64,000 nucleotides of DNA from Drosophila pseudoobscura (GCF_009870125.1 NC_046679.1:29884001-29948000); one strand, 5' to 3'; positions 9,800-21,914 are shown, numbered from the stretch's first letter. Numbers and translations: made by a program. The notes: generated by a model not told the origin, from the letters alone.

Positions 9800-11452
9800 C
9801 TGACCACTGTCCGCTGAAAGTGTAATTAACTGCTCAATTTGTATGGGCCCCCATCGAGCGGGCCGGTTGCCCCGACAACCCAATGTATTCCTCGACTGGC
9901 CACCCGACTCTCCTCCGACACTAAACTGCACTGTCCATTCATTAGCCACGTTCGTGTGCCGGGCCAATTGGCTCTGTCTGTCTGTGGTTACCGAGACACG
10001 GGCCTGATAACATGCCGCACGCACTTTGCTGCCAAATTGTTCAATTATAACAAAAACAGACAACTTTTCCAAGAGATCGGCCCCGCCAGATTTCCAGCTG
10101 TGATTGCAATGAACAAAACCATTATCTACAAGAGTGGAAAATGCCATAAATAGTACCATTCCAAAGCCCATTATTATTTGGAGAAAACAGTTGCAGACGG
10201 ACAGAGTCTGGGTTCTTTTTTCTTATATCTATTGATCTGATTGCTTTCCAATTCGAAAACAAATTAAAACCACATTAGATCTTTTTTTTTACTTTTTACA
10301 AATATTGTTTTAAAACTTTATTTCATTTTATATTATATTGTTGTTGTTGTTTTGTTTGTGTTGTGTACTTGTAAATTGTATAATTAACACTAAAATACTT
10401 ATTTAAACATATTTCCATATTCAATCGGTTTGTTTTGTATTCATTTCGTTTTTTTTTTTTTGATTTTTTTTCTGGGTTACGTTTTTGCCATTTTTTTGTT
10501 TTTCTCATTTGTTGTTTTGGGTGGGGGGAGGGGGACAGGGTTGGGGGCATTTATACTTTTGTTTTACTTATAATTCCGCGCCATTATACATACATATATG
10601 TTTGCTTGCTTTTTTGTTTTGTTTTGTTTTGTTTCGTTTTATTCTTTTAATATAGATCCAGCAATTTAAACGCTTAAACCGTAAGCGTTAGTAAATAAAT
10701 TTAACTTAATTACTATTTAAGTTTTTCTCGCTTGACGCATCATGGATGCGGCATGCCACATCGTTTAGATTTAAATCAATGCAGCATATACTATAAATTG
10801 TCTCTCGTACATATTTTTTTTTAAATTCCGACACATTAAACATATACAATATTTAAAATAGATTTTTTTCGCATTTTTTTTTCTTTCTTTAAATTATTTT
10901 ATCAATTGATTTGCGTGTGTTTCGTGTGTGTGTGTGTGTGTGTGAAGGTGTTAGTATTTGTGTGGTGTTTGTTGTATTATAAAGAAATGTAATGTATTTT
11001 CTTTATTTATATTCCTTTTGATTTGGGGCTTATAAATTATCTTCGAATCTAATGCTATTATACGGGTGGATTTTCCCTTCTACTGCTCCTTCATCATAGC
11101 ATCCATCATTATGAATGCGAAATGTGCTGTATCGGGGATATAGATGCAAGCACAGACATATACAATATATATATATATATATATATTCTATGTACTTTAT
11201 AAATATTGTTTGTTTTGTACAGCATTCATTTTGTTTTTTAATTGAATGTGATATTTTTGAATTAAACGTTGCATTGGGGTTAGGTTTTTTAGGTTTCTAC
11301 ATTTGTGGTTGCCTTTGCTGCCTTTAAGAAATATATATAATATATATATTTGCATATGCATATTAAACAGCTAAATCTTATAGTTATTCGCGTAGCTATT
11401 CTGCAATAAATTAGTGCATACAATAGGCTACAATCTGTATCGGTTTCTGGTC

Positions 11453-11483
<31 letters not shown>

Positions 11484-12867
11484 ATACGGGTGTATATATA
11501 GATTTCTATATAAGTTTCTTATGGTGTCCTAATGCACACAATGCCGTGAGGAAATCGAAACAAGTGCAAACTGTTGCCGATCTCCAAAAACTGAGGGGGA
11601 AGTCATACATATCATATTATATCATATCGCATATATATATAAATATGGTATTGCTCGCTGTTAAAAGGAACTTAAATAACAGTTTTCGTTTTAGTTGTTT
11701 GGTTAAATTATAAATACCCATACACATGAGAGAAAGAGCAAACGCAAAGAAAAAACAATACAACAAAACCTTAAGCAAACAAACGAACCAGCAGATCGAC
11801 AGACAAGATACAGAATGAAGAATGAAAGCATAAAATAAATAGCGGCAGCAAAGTGCCAAGTTTACAATTTGTACAATGAGAATTAAAGATGAGAATATTA
11901 TGTGGGACAAGAACGGAACGGGGCCGAACGAGCGAAGAACCGATCTGCTAGACACTGTGCCCATTGTGCAAAAATCAATCGGGGGAGAGCATTTTTAAGA
12001 ACGTGTGTTACAATCTATACAAATACATGTCCAATAATGCTAGCTATGTACTCAACTATGTGTATTATGCATATCGTTATAAATATTCCATTCATTCATT
12101 CAATCATTTTATGCCATAAGCGATATTTTGTTGCGCCTTGCTTAACAAAAAATTCATTTGCGATTATGGGGTTTTCGTTTAGTAAGCAAGTAAATTGGTA
12201 TAAATAGTGGGCGATAGGATAGGGATGCTTGAGAGACAGCTTTGAGCGGCTGTTTCGAGGGGTAGAGAGTAGAGTGTGAACTAAACAGAAGACTTGCTAG
12301 ACTTGTTGCATATTTTAACATTACTTTAAGTATTTTTGCTTTTGTTTCTCTCTTTTTATGATTACTCCCGTCTGGGTTTCTCTGTGCCTGTTCGTTCCCT
12401 TTCTGGGTGGGGAGGGGGCTTGCTTCCATGCTCTGCTGCTCTGACAGCGTTGCCAGACGTCAATCTGCTCATCATTCGTTCTGCCCTAACCTCACTGCAC
12501 TGTTTCCTGTCCTGCATTTCTGGGACATTTTCAAGTTGAATTTATGACAAATAATATTAAAAATAGAATACAACAACAAAACGAACTTATCTAAAATCAA
12601 CAGCGAGTAATACAAGTGGAAATTACAGTGCAGTGGGGGTGCGGTACAGTCACCGGAACCGGAACTGGGAACAGATTTGTCCGTTTGATCCTTTTATCGT
12701 TATACAGTTTTACATTTTACAAATTGTTGTTTGCCTTTTAGTCTATTATATTTATGGGTTTCTCTATTTCTCATACATGTATTAATTTTAATTACTTTAT
12801 GCTTATGTATCAAGGATTTTTACTACCGCTTTTGTTTTATGCTTGGTTTTTTGTTTTGTTTTTGTTT
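9800..12867 (-). other. AT-rich region, probable long 3' UTR of Ssdp
   Basis: About 3 kb with no credible coding frame. It carries T homopolymers (10450-10500, 10610-10640), a GT run at 10924-10944 and AT runs near 11165-11186 and 11468-11486. On the minus strand, which is the direction of Ssdp, AATAAA hexamers (TTTATT on plus at 10317-10322) could end the Ssdp mRNA. Ssdp is the only gene that points into this interval, so most of it is inferred to be Ssdp 3' UTR. The part nearest 9800 may instead be upstream sequence of the small gene at 9150-9623. Confidence 0.45.
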
Positions 12868-13086
12868 TTAGAAATTGTTGTTGCCACTACTGAGCAGATT
12901 GGAGGCTGCCGCCCCAAGGGCTGCCGCTGCTATGGATGCCGCCGAGGGGCTGCCCGCCGTGCCATTGGATGCAGCTGCTGCCACAACAGCTGCAACAGCG
13001 GCTGCCACCGTATTGAGATGCTGTTGTTGCTGCTGCTGCTGATGAAGTTGCTGCTGCTGCTGGTGATGATGATGTTGATGATGTTG
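12868..13086 (-). CDS. Open extension past the Ssdp stop: candidate readthrough peptide
   Basis: Directly after the Ssdp TAA (13089-13087) the same frame stays open for 72 codons to a second TAA at 12870-12868. The residues are strongly biased in a protein-like way: QHHQHHHH, a Gln-rich run, then an Ala/Val-rich stretch, a segment SNGTAGSPSAASI, another Ala-rich run, and a close of NLLSSGNNNF. Such Gln-then-Ala tracts are common at the ends of Drosophila regulators, whereas the sequence beyond 12868 turns immediately to A/T homopolymers. The stop is followed by C (TAA C), the leakier context. This fits stop-codon readthrough, which is widespread in Drosophila. Untranslated CAG-repeat UTR remains possible. 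Confidence 0.6.
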   Translation of the reverse strand, partial: QHHQHHHHQQQQQLHQQQQQQQHLNTVAAAVAAVVAAAASNGTAGSPSAASIAAAALGAAASNLLSSGNNNF

Positions 13087-14430
13087 TTATGGCATGAAGT
13101 AGTCCGGTTGATCTGAGTCTTTCTCGAACCGCTTGGCCTCCTCGTGCATGCTCTCCTTGATCTTCAGTATGGCCGCCGATTCGGTTTGATCGTTCTCGCC
13201 GGGGCCGCCAAACCCGCCGAGATTATAGTCACCCATGCCGCTGCCAGAGTCCTCACGTGGCGTTCCCGGTCCCCCGTTGGCTGGTGAGTTCTTCATGCCA
13301 TCCAGACCGGTGCCGTCGGGGCCACCGCCGCCATTAAGTACAGGACCCATCGAGTTGGGGCCACCACCCATTGGACCCATGCCGCCGGGACCTCCTCCGC
13401 CGCCCCCGCCATCTGGGCCGCCGCCCATGGGGAATTCTGGCTTCATAAGTGCATACATACTGTCGCCAGGTCCGCCGACAGGACCACCTTGCGTGTTATC
13501 CTGCGGCGAGGGCATTATGGGCGTTCCTGGTCCGGGTGGACCGTTCGAGCCGGGGCCGGGTCCGTAATTTCCTGGTGATGATGATGAATACGCATTCAGA
13601 GGCGCCGACGCATTGGGCTGCCATTGCGGCGGTCTTCCGCCCGCTCCGCCCATGCCCATGGGCGGCATTCCGCCGGGTCCGGGTGCTGGGCCACGCATTC
13701 CGCCGGGCCCGCCATAGCCCATAGGTCCCATGCCACCGGGACCACGTGGCGGATTCATGCGTGGATTCATAGGACCCATGCCGCCGCCAGGTCTTGTCGG
13801 ATCCATACTATTCGGCATCATTGGCTGTCCGGGCGGGCCGTTGAACTCGTTACCCATTCCCTGCATGCGCACGCCTGGTCGCGGACCACCAGGGTATCGG
13901 GGTCCGCCCATAAAGGGCGGCTGGCCGGGCATCATCTGTGACGGCGGCGGCTGTGGACTGGATGCATGCGTTGGCGGCGACGGCCGCATTGTTGAATTTG
14001 GGAAAAAATTTGGACCCATAGGTCCGCCGGGTCCCATGGGACCGCCATCGCCGCCGGGAGGCATCTGTCCCAGAGGGCTCGGCGCCGGACCGCCGGCATT
14101 GTGTGGTCCGCCGGGTCCAATGCCATTCACGCCATAGCCGGAGCTGACGAATCCGTAATCATGGAAGGCCTTGGCCTCCGAACTGTGATCGCACTGATCC
14201 CGACGCTCGGGCGCCGCACAGTACAGATCCCAGAAGACGCACCACCAGGTGTGCAGAAATCCTGGCGGCTCGCCGAGCGTTATGTTCTTCTCCCATCGGA
14301 TCTCGGAGAGGAATGTTTGCGCCGCCTTTTGCGCGCCCACGTGCAGTAGATATTCGTAGACGTAGAGGGCCAGCTTCTCCCGTGCCTGGGCATCTGAGGG
14401 GACCGCGGATGTCTTTGATTTGCCGTACAT
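13087..14430 (-). CDS. Ssdp: Sequence-specific single-stranded DNA-binding protein
   Basis: Ssdp binds the LIM-domain-binding protein Chip and stabilises LIM-homeodomain complexes; it also takes part in Wnt enhanceosomes with Pygo. One exon, 447 residues, close to the known fly length. Residues about 15-90 form the LisH/LUFS domain ([21 protein letters not shown], then [20 protein letters not shown]), nearly identical across animals. The rest is Pro/Gly/Met-rich (repeated GGPMGPG and MGPMG motifs), as in all SSBP proteins. It ends [22 protein letters not shown]. The start [13 protein letters not shown] is the conserved one. The leader region and core promoter lie at 14431-17379; see also the open extension past the stop. 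Confidence 0.96.
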   Translation of the reverse strand: MYGKSKTSAVPSDAQAREKLALYVYEYLLHVGAQKAAQTFLSEIRWEKNITLGEPPGFLHTWWCVFWDLYCAAPERRDQCDHSSEAKAFHDYGFVSSGYGVNGIGPGGPHNAGGPAPSPLGQMPPGGDGGPMGPGGPMGPNFFPNSTMRPSPPTHASSPQPPPSQMMPGQPPFMGGPRYPGGPRPGVRMQGMGNEFNGPPGQPMMPNSMDPTRPGGGMGPMNPRMNPPRGPGGMGPMGYGGPGGMRGPAPGPGGMPPMGMGGAGGRPPQWQPNASAPLNAYSSSSPGNYGPGPGSNGPPGPGTPIMPSPQDNTQGGPVGGPGDSMYALMKPEFPMGGGPDGGGGGGGPGGMGPMGGGPNSMGPVLNGGGGPDGTGLDGMKNSPANGGPGTPREDSGSGMGDYNLGGFGGPGENDQTESAAILKIKESMHEEAKRFEKDSDQPDYFMP

Positions 14431-17332
14431 TTTGTTGGTCTCTTCGGTTTTGTTGGTTTATGTTTATGTGATGTTTCTGCTTGCTGCTTGCTGGTCGCTG
14501 CTCGCTGGTAAGGTGGTTTTCTTTGCTTTTCCTTTCGTTTGCTTCTTCGTTTGCTTTCGCTCTTTCGCTGGTGGTTGGCTTCTACCAACTTCCACTTTAT
14601 TTAAATTTATATATTTTTATGTACTTTTTCGAGGCTCTGCTCTTGCTGTTGCTCTTCTTCTGCAGCTTCTCTTCTTCTGCCTCTGCTTTTGGCTTCAGTG
14701 GCTGCTCTGCTGGTGCTCGCTGCGGCTGCTGTTGTTGTTGTTTTTTAATTGGCCGCGCTTTGAGCTCACGCAGCCGTTCTCTGCCGCTCTATTACTTCCA
14801 CCATTTTTAATATAATTGTTGTTATTGTATTTCTTTGCAAATGAAAAATAAAACACACTTTGTGCTTTTTAACTTTTTGCGATTTTTTTACAATAAACTT
14901 TTAGCGCGCTCTCCGCTGTGTGTCGCCACTTCTTCGTTTTACCGTTTATTTTTTTTCAGGTATTTTTTTGCCTGATTGTTGCTGCTTCTTCTTGCACAAC
15001 CACTAAAAACAGAAAAAAACCAAAGAGAGAGAAAGAGAGCGTGAGTGAGAGAGGGCAAAATGAGCGACATTGTATGTATGTGTGTTGCAAATTTGTATAT
15101 ATGTATTCATGTGCGTGTCCGTGCATGAGTGTGTGTACTTGCGTGAGTACGAGAGAGGGAGCGCGCGCATTGTCGACAAAACGGCACAAGTGCTACACTG
15201 ACTGCTAACAATTATGGTTCACTTTGGCTTATCTATTGTTGAAGTTTTAGTTAATATTTTACGTTTAGTTCTAAATTGTCAAAGTAAACACTGTAAATTT
15301 AATAATATAAAACACGCGCGATTTAAATATAGTTGATAGAATCTTTTTAAATGTACGCGAACTTTTCGCACAGACTTTTGTGCGTCGCTGTTCGTCGCCA
15401 GGTGAGTGAGTGAGTGATGCTCTTGGCTGCTCCGTTTGGTCGTTTCGTAGGTAGCAAAAGGCCAGGCCAGGCCAGACCAGCAGCAGGCAACGTAATCTGT
15501 CTGTCTACTGTATGAGGCTCCCGCTGTCAAATGGCTATTCAAATCAAAATTCGTCTAGGGAGCTGCTGCTCCCCATTTTATTAACACACCACTGTGAGTG
15601 ACTGAGTGAGTGAATGGGTGACAACAGCACCGCGAGAGAGAGACAGGGCGCGTGGCGATAAGGCCAATTGGCTTTACAAGGCAGGTGCATCCGTTACTAG
15701 GTCCAGGGCCACGAATATCGAATATCTAATGGAGACTTCACAGAACCTCTTAAATATAGTCATTAAATACGTATGAAGTGAGCCTCGCATGTGTGAAATA
15801 GCATGCATGCCTCCAGCCATGCACTCTAACTCACTCGAATATAGTTTATGGTGTTTATTGGGAGACTGTCAGCTGTTATCATTGGCCAGATGTTATCAGA
15901 AATCTATTATGAAACCAAATAAGGTTTACCCATACCATACCCAGAGAGCTATCCAAGAGCATACTGGGAAGGCAAGTACACCTTTTTCTTTCTAGCTCTT
16001 CATGCAAAGTGGCTACACTTTTTTGTGATGTGATGGCTGGCTGTTCTGTTCTGTTCCCCTTTTCGGGCTGTTAATCAACCTCGAGAGTGAGTTCCCAGGG
16101 CTCTAAAAATCCAACAACTGACGGCAGAGAAGAGGTTCTGTTCTGGCAGGGCCAAGCCCGAGGTTCGTTTCTGTTCTGGCTTGCACTGACTACAAAATAC
16201 CGGTCCATCTCTCTCTTTTCTTCTACAACGGCTGATGCTTGCTTGCTTCACTGCTGGCGTTTCTGTCGCTGAAGCTGCCCTGCCGCTTCCTCTGTCCCTG
16301 TGTCCCCGCAAACAGTAGTAGGCCAAAAAACTACATTACTACCGATATTTCACCATTGTTGTTGTCGATTCGGTTTGCCGTTGTGTCTAGGTTGGAGACG
16401 TCATCAAATTTGGTACGCGGGTTTTCTCTCGCACGTTCTACTTTTTGCCACACACACTGCACACTGTCACAAACTCACAGATGGTTGTTTGTTATTCTTG
16501 CATACGCACCTTTCGTTACTCTTTTGTTTTAATACTTTTGTTTAAATACACTTATTTTGTTGTACCGTGTATGTTGTTGATTGCAATTTTATCACAAAAT
16601 CAACAAGAAACACAAACAGACACACAATTTGAGAGGCTGCTGTGGCAGTGCTCTGCTCGTGCGGACAAGAGAGCGAGAACGACAGCGAGAGAGTGAGTCG
16701 AGTGAGAGAGAAAGAGAGAGAGAGAGGGAGGAGGAGCAAAAATACGGAATTTTATTACAATCTCATTGATTTTTCGTATTCGTATTTGTCTTTGCGGCTC
16801 CCCGGCTCTTCATTTGTTTTGCGCGCATACATATAATTATTTATTATTAAACCGCGCGCTATTTTACTTCGTTTTTATTTTTGTTGCTTTTTGCACCAAT
16901 TCTCTTCGGGGTGTACTTGTATTCGTGTGTTTTTATGTGGGTATGTATATGTGAGTGTTTTTAATTTCTTTTCTAAACACACTTTTTCGCCTGCTGCTGT
17001 TGTTGTTGCTGTAATTTTTGCAAGTTTTCTCTTCACACGAGTTTCATTCGCCTTGCGCTTTGTCCGTGTATTCGACGATTGCTTTTGCTGCCCGTTCGGC
17101 TGCTGCTGATGGTGGTGCTTCTTCTTCCACTAAAAATCGGCTCTTTTCTGCCTGTACGAAATTTTCACAGCGAGTTTGTGTGTTGAAATGCATTTTAAAT
17201 GGATTTCATTTCAAAAGCAAACACAACGTTCACATTTTCACTTCGATTTATTGTTTTAATTCGTTTCAATTTTCGTTTTTTTAAATTTCAAAATTTTCGT
17301 ATAAATACAAGTTTTTGCTACAAGTTGTAGAG
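14431..17332 (-). other. Ssdp 5' leader region
   Basis: About 2.9 kb between the Ssdp start codon and its core promoter. It has no convincing coding frame and may contain untranslated exons plus one or more introns. Notable are GA-repeat tracts (about 15020-15055, 15630-15650 and 16690-16733), candidate GAGA-factor sites, and many short CTTCTT/CTGCTG runs just upstream of the ATG at 14640-14740. I could not fix splice sites in it. Confidence 0.45.
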
Positions 17333-17379
17333 CAGTGTGCCCGCGGATTTATCGATAAAATATGCCGAAATATACCGAC
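17333..17379 (-). promoter_or_regulatory. Ssdp core promoter: motif 6, DRE and motif 1
   Basis: Read on the minus strand, three known Drosophila core promoter elements follow in order. GTCGGTATATTT (17379-17368) is a perfect match to motif 6 (KTYRGTATWTTT). TATCGATA (17357-17350) is a perfect DRE. CGGGCACACTG (17343-17333) is one mismatch from motif 1 (YGGTCACACTR). Motif 1 normally sits at the start site, so transcription should begin close to 17335. There is no TATA box, as expected for this housekeeping class. Ssdp is the only gene downstream in this orientation. Confidence 0.75.
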
Positions 17380-17614
17380 ATATACCGTCTCGTTTTAAAA
17401 ATATACCGTGAATATACTGAAGAAGTCAAGTTCTATTTTACATATTCCTCGTTTTTGATATTCCGTTGAATATTACTAGCTAAATAGAACATTCAGCCAT
17501 GCCATCATAATTTTATACGATTGATGAATCAATTTTCTACAAGATTGGATAGTTTTTAATCCTTGCTTTTATTGTATTTATTGTAAAAAAGGGTTAAACG
17601 AAAAAGTTCAACAA
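17359..17614. repeat. Promoter-flank repeat, copy 1
   Basis: This segment has relatives at 18.8-19.7 kb. Shared blocks are ACATATACCGTCTCGTTTT / ACATATACGGTCTCATTTT followed by AAAATATACC (17373 and about 19275); TAGAACATT..AGCCATGCC..CATAATTTT (17486 and 19440); and TTTTCTACAAGATTG (17531 and about 19120). It overlaps the motif 6 part of the Ssdp promoter and ends where the DINE-1 copy begins. Confidence 0.55.
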
Positions 17615-18752
17615 AAACGAGGGGGAACGTTGTGAGTTGCTGCGGACACCGCAACTCTACGGTTATACCCGATACTAAGTCAGTATGGCTCTCCTCCGGC
17701 AGACGCCGCTAATATTAAACGACACGACAAAGAGTGCGCGCGAGAGAGACAGAAAATCAGTGTGAGCGTGACGTCAGGCGCTGCGTAGCCACTGCAAATT
17801 GATTTGTTCCTTTTGGCTATAAAAATGATCTGATCTGATCCAGATTCAGCAATCTGATAGATATGGTCGTTATCTATGATTCTGCGTTTTTAGTTTTCTC
17901 AAATCTGCAATATTGTGGATGCAACAGATTTTCGTTCTTTGTGTGGGCGGAAGGGGGTGGGGCGAAATTTTGAGATATACGTTTTATAGTGAGATCTAAC
18001 AGAAGTGCGGATACCAAATTTGGTTACTCTAGCTTTAATAGTCTCTGAGATTTGTGAATATCCCCAGATTTGCATCCTTTGCGGGGGCGGAAGGGGGTGT
18101 GGCGAAATTTTGAAACAAACTCGTCTCGGTCCGATATATTAGGAGTGTGGATACCAAATTTGGTTGCTCTAGCTTTTATAGTCTCTGAGATCTAGGCGCT
18201 AATGTTTTACTCTAAGCAAAGCCGCCTATGCTACGTGTGTGTTAGAGAGAGACAGGGCGAGAAAAAATGAAATTGTTTTCTTGATGCTGGCTATAATAAT
18301 AATACGATAAAATTCAGATTCTGCAGTCTATAAGATATGGTCAGTCTCTACGATTCTGCGTTTTTGGTTTTATCTTATCTTTAAAATTGTGGATGCCACA
18401 GATTTTCGCCCTTTGTGGGGGCGGAAGTGGGCGGGGCAATGTTTTGAAATATTTTTGTAGCAGTGACATATCACAGAAGTCTGGATCCAAAACATCGTTG
18501 CTCTGGCTCTTGTAGTCTTTGAGCATTAGGCGCTGAAGGGGACGGACAGACGGACAGACGGACGGACGGACAGACGGACAGACGGACGGACGGACAGACA
18601 GACATGGCTCAATCGACTCGGCTATTGATGCTGATCAAGAATATATATACTTTATAGGGTCGGAAACGATTCCTTCTGGACGTTACACACATTCACTTTT
18701 ACCACAAATCTAATATACCCCAATACTCATTTTAAGTATCGGGTATAAAAAG
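17615..18752. mobile_element. DINE-1/INE-1 (Helitron-like) copy A, internally expanded
   Basis: Non-autonomous DINE-1 (INE-1) element. It starts AAACGAGGGGGAACGTTG with a small palindrome (GAGTTGCTGCGG..CCGCAACTC), passes through blocks also found in copy B, reaches a GGAC/AGAC tetranucleotide array at 18541-18603, and ends with GCTGATCAAGAATATATATA..GGGTATAAAAA. Copy A is about 510 bp longer than copy B. The block containing GGGGGCGGAAG..GGGCGAAATTTTGA and the phrase ACCAAATTTGGTT..TAGTCTCTGAGAT occurs in about three tandem versions. No coding capacity. It splits the promoter-flank repeat. Confidence 0.8.
18541..18603. repeat. GGAC/AGAC tetranucleotide array in DINE-1 A
   Basis: About 15 units of GGAC and AGAC. 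A shorter version occupies the same place in copy B (about 26058-26098). A variable microsatellite core near the 3' end is a known property of DINE-1. Confidence 0.8.
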
Positions 18753-18799
18753 AGTCGCAATGTTGCTGGTATTTGAAGACGTGATGCGTGTATAGCTCT

Positions 18800-19700
18800 T
18801 TGTACACCCTATTTCGCTAATTTTATATGAAGATCAAACGTAATTTATTAAGAACTTTTCTCAAATTGATATTCTTTAGACATATTCAAGTACCTTATAT
18901 ATATTTATGTCGATCCTGATACCTACTGCGCCTTCGAAGACAAACGTATTCACAATTCTATAACATTCATTTCCCCCAGGGTATGTGTGCATACAAGCAA
19001 CATGTTTGTGTATGGAATGAGACTCATTGTTGCAAAAGCGAAACTGCGGCGAATCGGGTATTGCTATATTTCAAGCTATATAGATTTCCCCACTTAGCTT
19101 AATCATAGATAAATGCATTTTCTACAAGATTGCTTCTTTTAATTATCTTAATGTATTTTATTTTGACTAAAATACGGTTTTCAAGGAAATGTTGCTGCAA
19201 CTGTTGTGTATGGAATGAGACTCATTTCTGTGAACCGGTTATTATAGATTCTACCCGATTCAAATAAATACCAACATATACGGTCTCATTTTCAAAATAT
19301 ACCGAGTGGTTCGCGCCAAATCTAACCTTTTTGAATGTGAGCGACAAGAATTTAAATGTTGTCAACCGGGCCATTACCGATTCAAAAAAATACGACGAAT
19401 TCCTCAATTTTGATGTTCCGTCGAATAATACCAGCTATATAGAACATTTAGCCATGCCCACATAATTTTGTTGTGGGCAACTCATTGTTGTGAACCGGTT
19501 ATTACAGATTCTACCCTATTCAAATAAATACCAAAAAACACGGTCTCATTTTCAAAATATACCATAATTATACTGATAAATGATTGTATATCCTCGATTT
19601 AGATTCGATTAAATATAATGTTATCCAATTAATGAACCTATTTTCTAATTTACTGGCCTATTTTAAAAAACTGCTTTTATTGGATCTTGTCTAAAAAAAA
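18800..19700. repeat. Promoter-flank repeat, further degenerate copies
   Basis: Several diverged units. The phrase GTATGGAATGAGACTCATT recurs at about 19009 and 19207 (198 bp apart). GAACCGGTTATTA..AGATTCTACCC recurs at 19233 and 19493 (260 bp apart), each followed by AAATAAATACCA..CGGTCTCATTTTCAAAATA. The same blocks occur next to the Ssdp promoter at 17359-17614. Spacing varies, so this is a decayed array or nested duplications and not a regular satellite. No terminal repeats or coding frames identify it as a known transposon. Confidence 0.5.
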
Positions 19701-21913
19701 TTTTAATAACCAAAAGCCGATGTGCCAATGGCCGCTGCAATGTCCCAAGGTATGTTACATGGAAAGTAAGGAGACACAAAGAAAGCAAGAAAGAGAGCGC
19801 CTGCCTTACCCCACATTTAAAAGATCTTGCAGGTATTGATGCAGCTGCATGGCTGCCAGAGGTTTGAAAAAAGTACCATTATTGCCAGATTGAAAAAACG
19901 AGCTAGTGCGCGGGAACATGGTGGGGTTTGAAACAAGTCTAGTGCGCAAGAACTTTAGCTTGCCGCGAAATGAAAGTAGTCTGTGTCTTGGGGCATAAAC
20001 ATTAGTGCAACTGCAACTGTTCGAGAAAGCTGTGCGTGGTGCGGCGCTTCAATTTGCTCGACTATTGAACTGCCATTTCGCAATTCTCGTGCTTTGCGAC
20101 ACGCGACTTCTAATACGCCATGCAGTTAATTATAGTGTGACGACACCGGCCTAAACAGTTAAGTTTCAAAATGGTTACGTTTCAAAAAAATGCACTTTAA
20201 ATAAACATACATAATTCCTCTTTTTTGGTTTTGGTTTTTTTGGCCATTTATCGAGCACGTGATGACCGAGTTCTAAGCGTTGCATGCGGCATCCACTTCC
20301 CGCTCCCCTACCCCTTTTTGAAAGTTAAAAAACTTTGCTGATTTTGCATATTGGAGCCCTCCATTCAAACGGAACAGACTGGTGACGGCTGTCCCCCAGT
20401 CGATTGCCTCCTGTGGGCCATCGTTTACCAAATGAATAATGGCGCTTTACGGCGGGGGTACAGGGGGCTTAGGCCCTGTCTTGTTTGCTCTCTCAATTCC
20501 CTTTTGTCAATTTTTATTTGACACATTTTATTGAACAAATCGTAATGGTAATCCTTTTGCATTTCTAATTTTGTTAAAATTGAGGGCGACATTTTGAGCA
20601 GGGGCTCTCCAACCCATTGACAGCTCCCAAGGGCAACATTTGTTGTGCCCGTATCCTCCTGTGTATGTGTATGTGTGTGCTTGTGTGAATCCCCGTCTAA
20701 ATGGGAATCGAAAACGGATTTAAGGCTGATGCTGACGCTGTTCTGGGTTTTGGCTCTCTGCCTCTGTTCCATGCTGTTGACTTTTGGCTACCAAACATTA
20801 CCTTTTTTTTTTGCCATGCCAGCAGAATTGTCAGCATCCCTCTGCACGTTCCACATGTGCGTTGGGCATTCAATTAAAAACATTTCGAACATTGCATGAA
20901 TGGGGTCGTTGTTGCACAAGGACTTGACTGCGATTCGACTGCGTGTGTCCCAGATGGGCCACAAATCAGAATTAATAAACATTTGTAGCACTGTAAACTA
21001 TCTGACAGCACGCATAACTCTTTGAGTAATTGAATTAAGCTTCAATTAATGGCATTACATTATCCTATCATACACATTACTAATTGCTTGACAATTTAAT
21101 GCATTTATTTGCGCAAGGGTTTTTCATGCAGCCTCATCCTTGCATGAGTACGTCCTTATGCCACGCCAAACGTATAGCGAAGAGAGAGCGTTATGATTTA
21201 TCATTTAAATTGTTTTTCGTTTTGTTCCTTGCGGCTTAAGCGGAGCGGAAGAGCGAACAAGAGTGAAGTAGGGAGCATGTATTTTTCTCTGTCACTCACA
21301 TGCACACCGGCACCTCGCACCACGCATCACGCACCCCCCGCAACCGTACCGCACCGTAAACCCACACGCATGTATCGTTGTCTGAAGCAGCATCTGGGTT
21401 TTTGGCAAGCATATATTTCACAAGAGTTCAAAAGGGGATTGCGCTTACTGCGGTGTTGCCAACCATCCGGATTTATGAAGCCATCTTCAAGCCCTTCGCT
21501 CCACTACCCACTACCGCTGCACATGGCAGGCGTTTCCGTTTCCGTTTTGCCTTTTCCGCTTTTGGTGTCCGTCTTGCAAGTCTTGGTCGTCGTTGCAGGT
21601 TGCAGCAGTGGCACTTGTAATTCAATTGCCCTGAAAAACGGCCATGCCACCGAAAAAGTTGATTCATGTTCGGTTTGGACCCGCAAAAGTAGGCTACGTT
21701 TATTTCAATTCCAGCCAGACCCACACTTAGAACAGAAGAGTATTGGTTTTTGTGTAGGGATCTTCTTTTTGGGGGAGGGGACCTGCACCATATACATTTT
21801 ATATGTCCTAATTAAAACATTTTGCCACAGTTAATTAACGTCGTTTTGATTAACGCACCAAAATTACATTTAAATATTTCATTAGCCATGTGGAAACTGG
21901 GGGAACTTTTCAT

Positions 21914-21914
<1 letters not shown>

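Noticed and set aside
9797-10171. 124-codon minus-strand frame with a hydrophobic start
   Set aside because: It lies upstream of the DRE box of the 9150-9623 gene, has no splice sites linking it, and its second half looks random.
13235-14137. Long plus-strand Pro/Gly-rich frames opposite Ssdp
   Set aside because: They are the complement of the Gly/Pro/Met-rich Ssdp coding sequence, where CCN/GGN codons keep both strands open.
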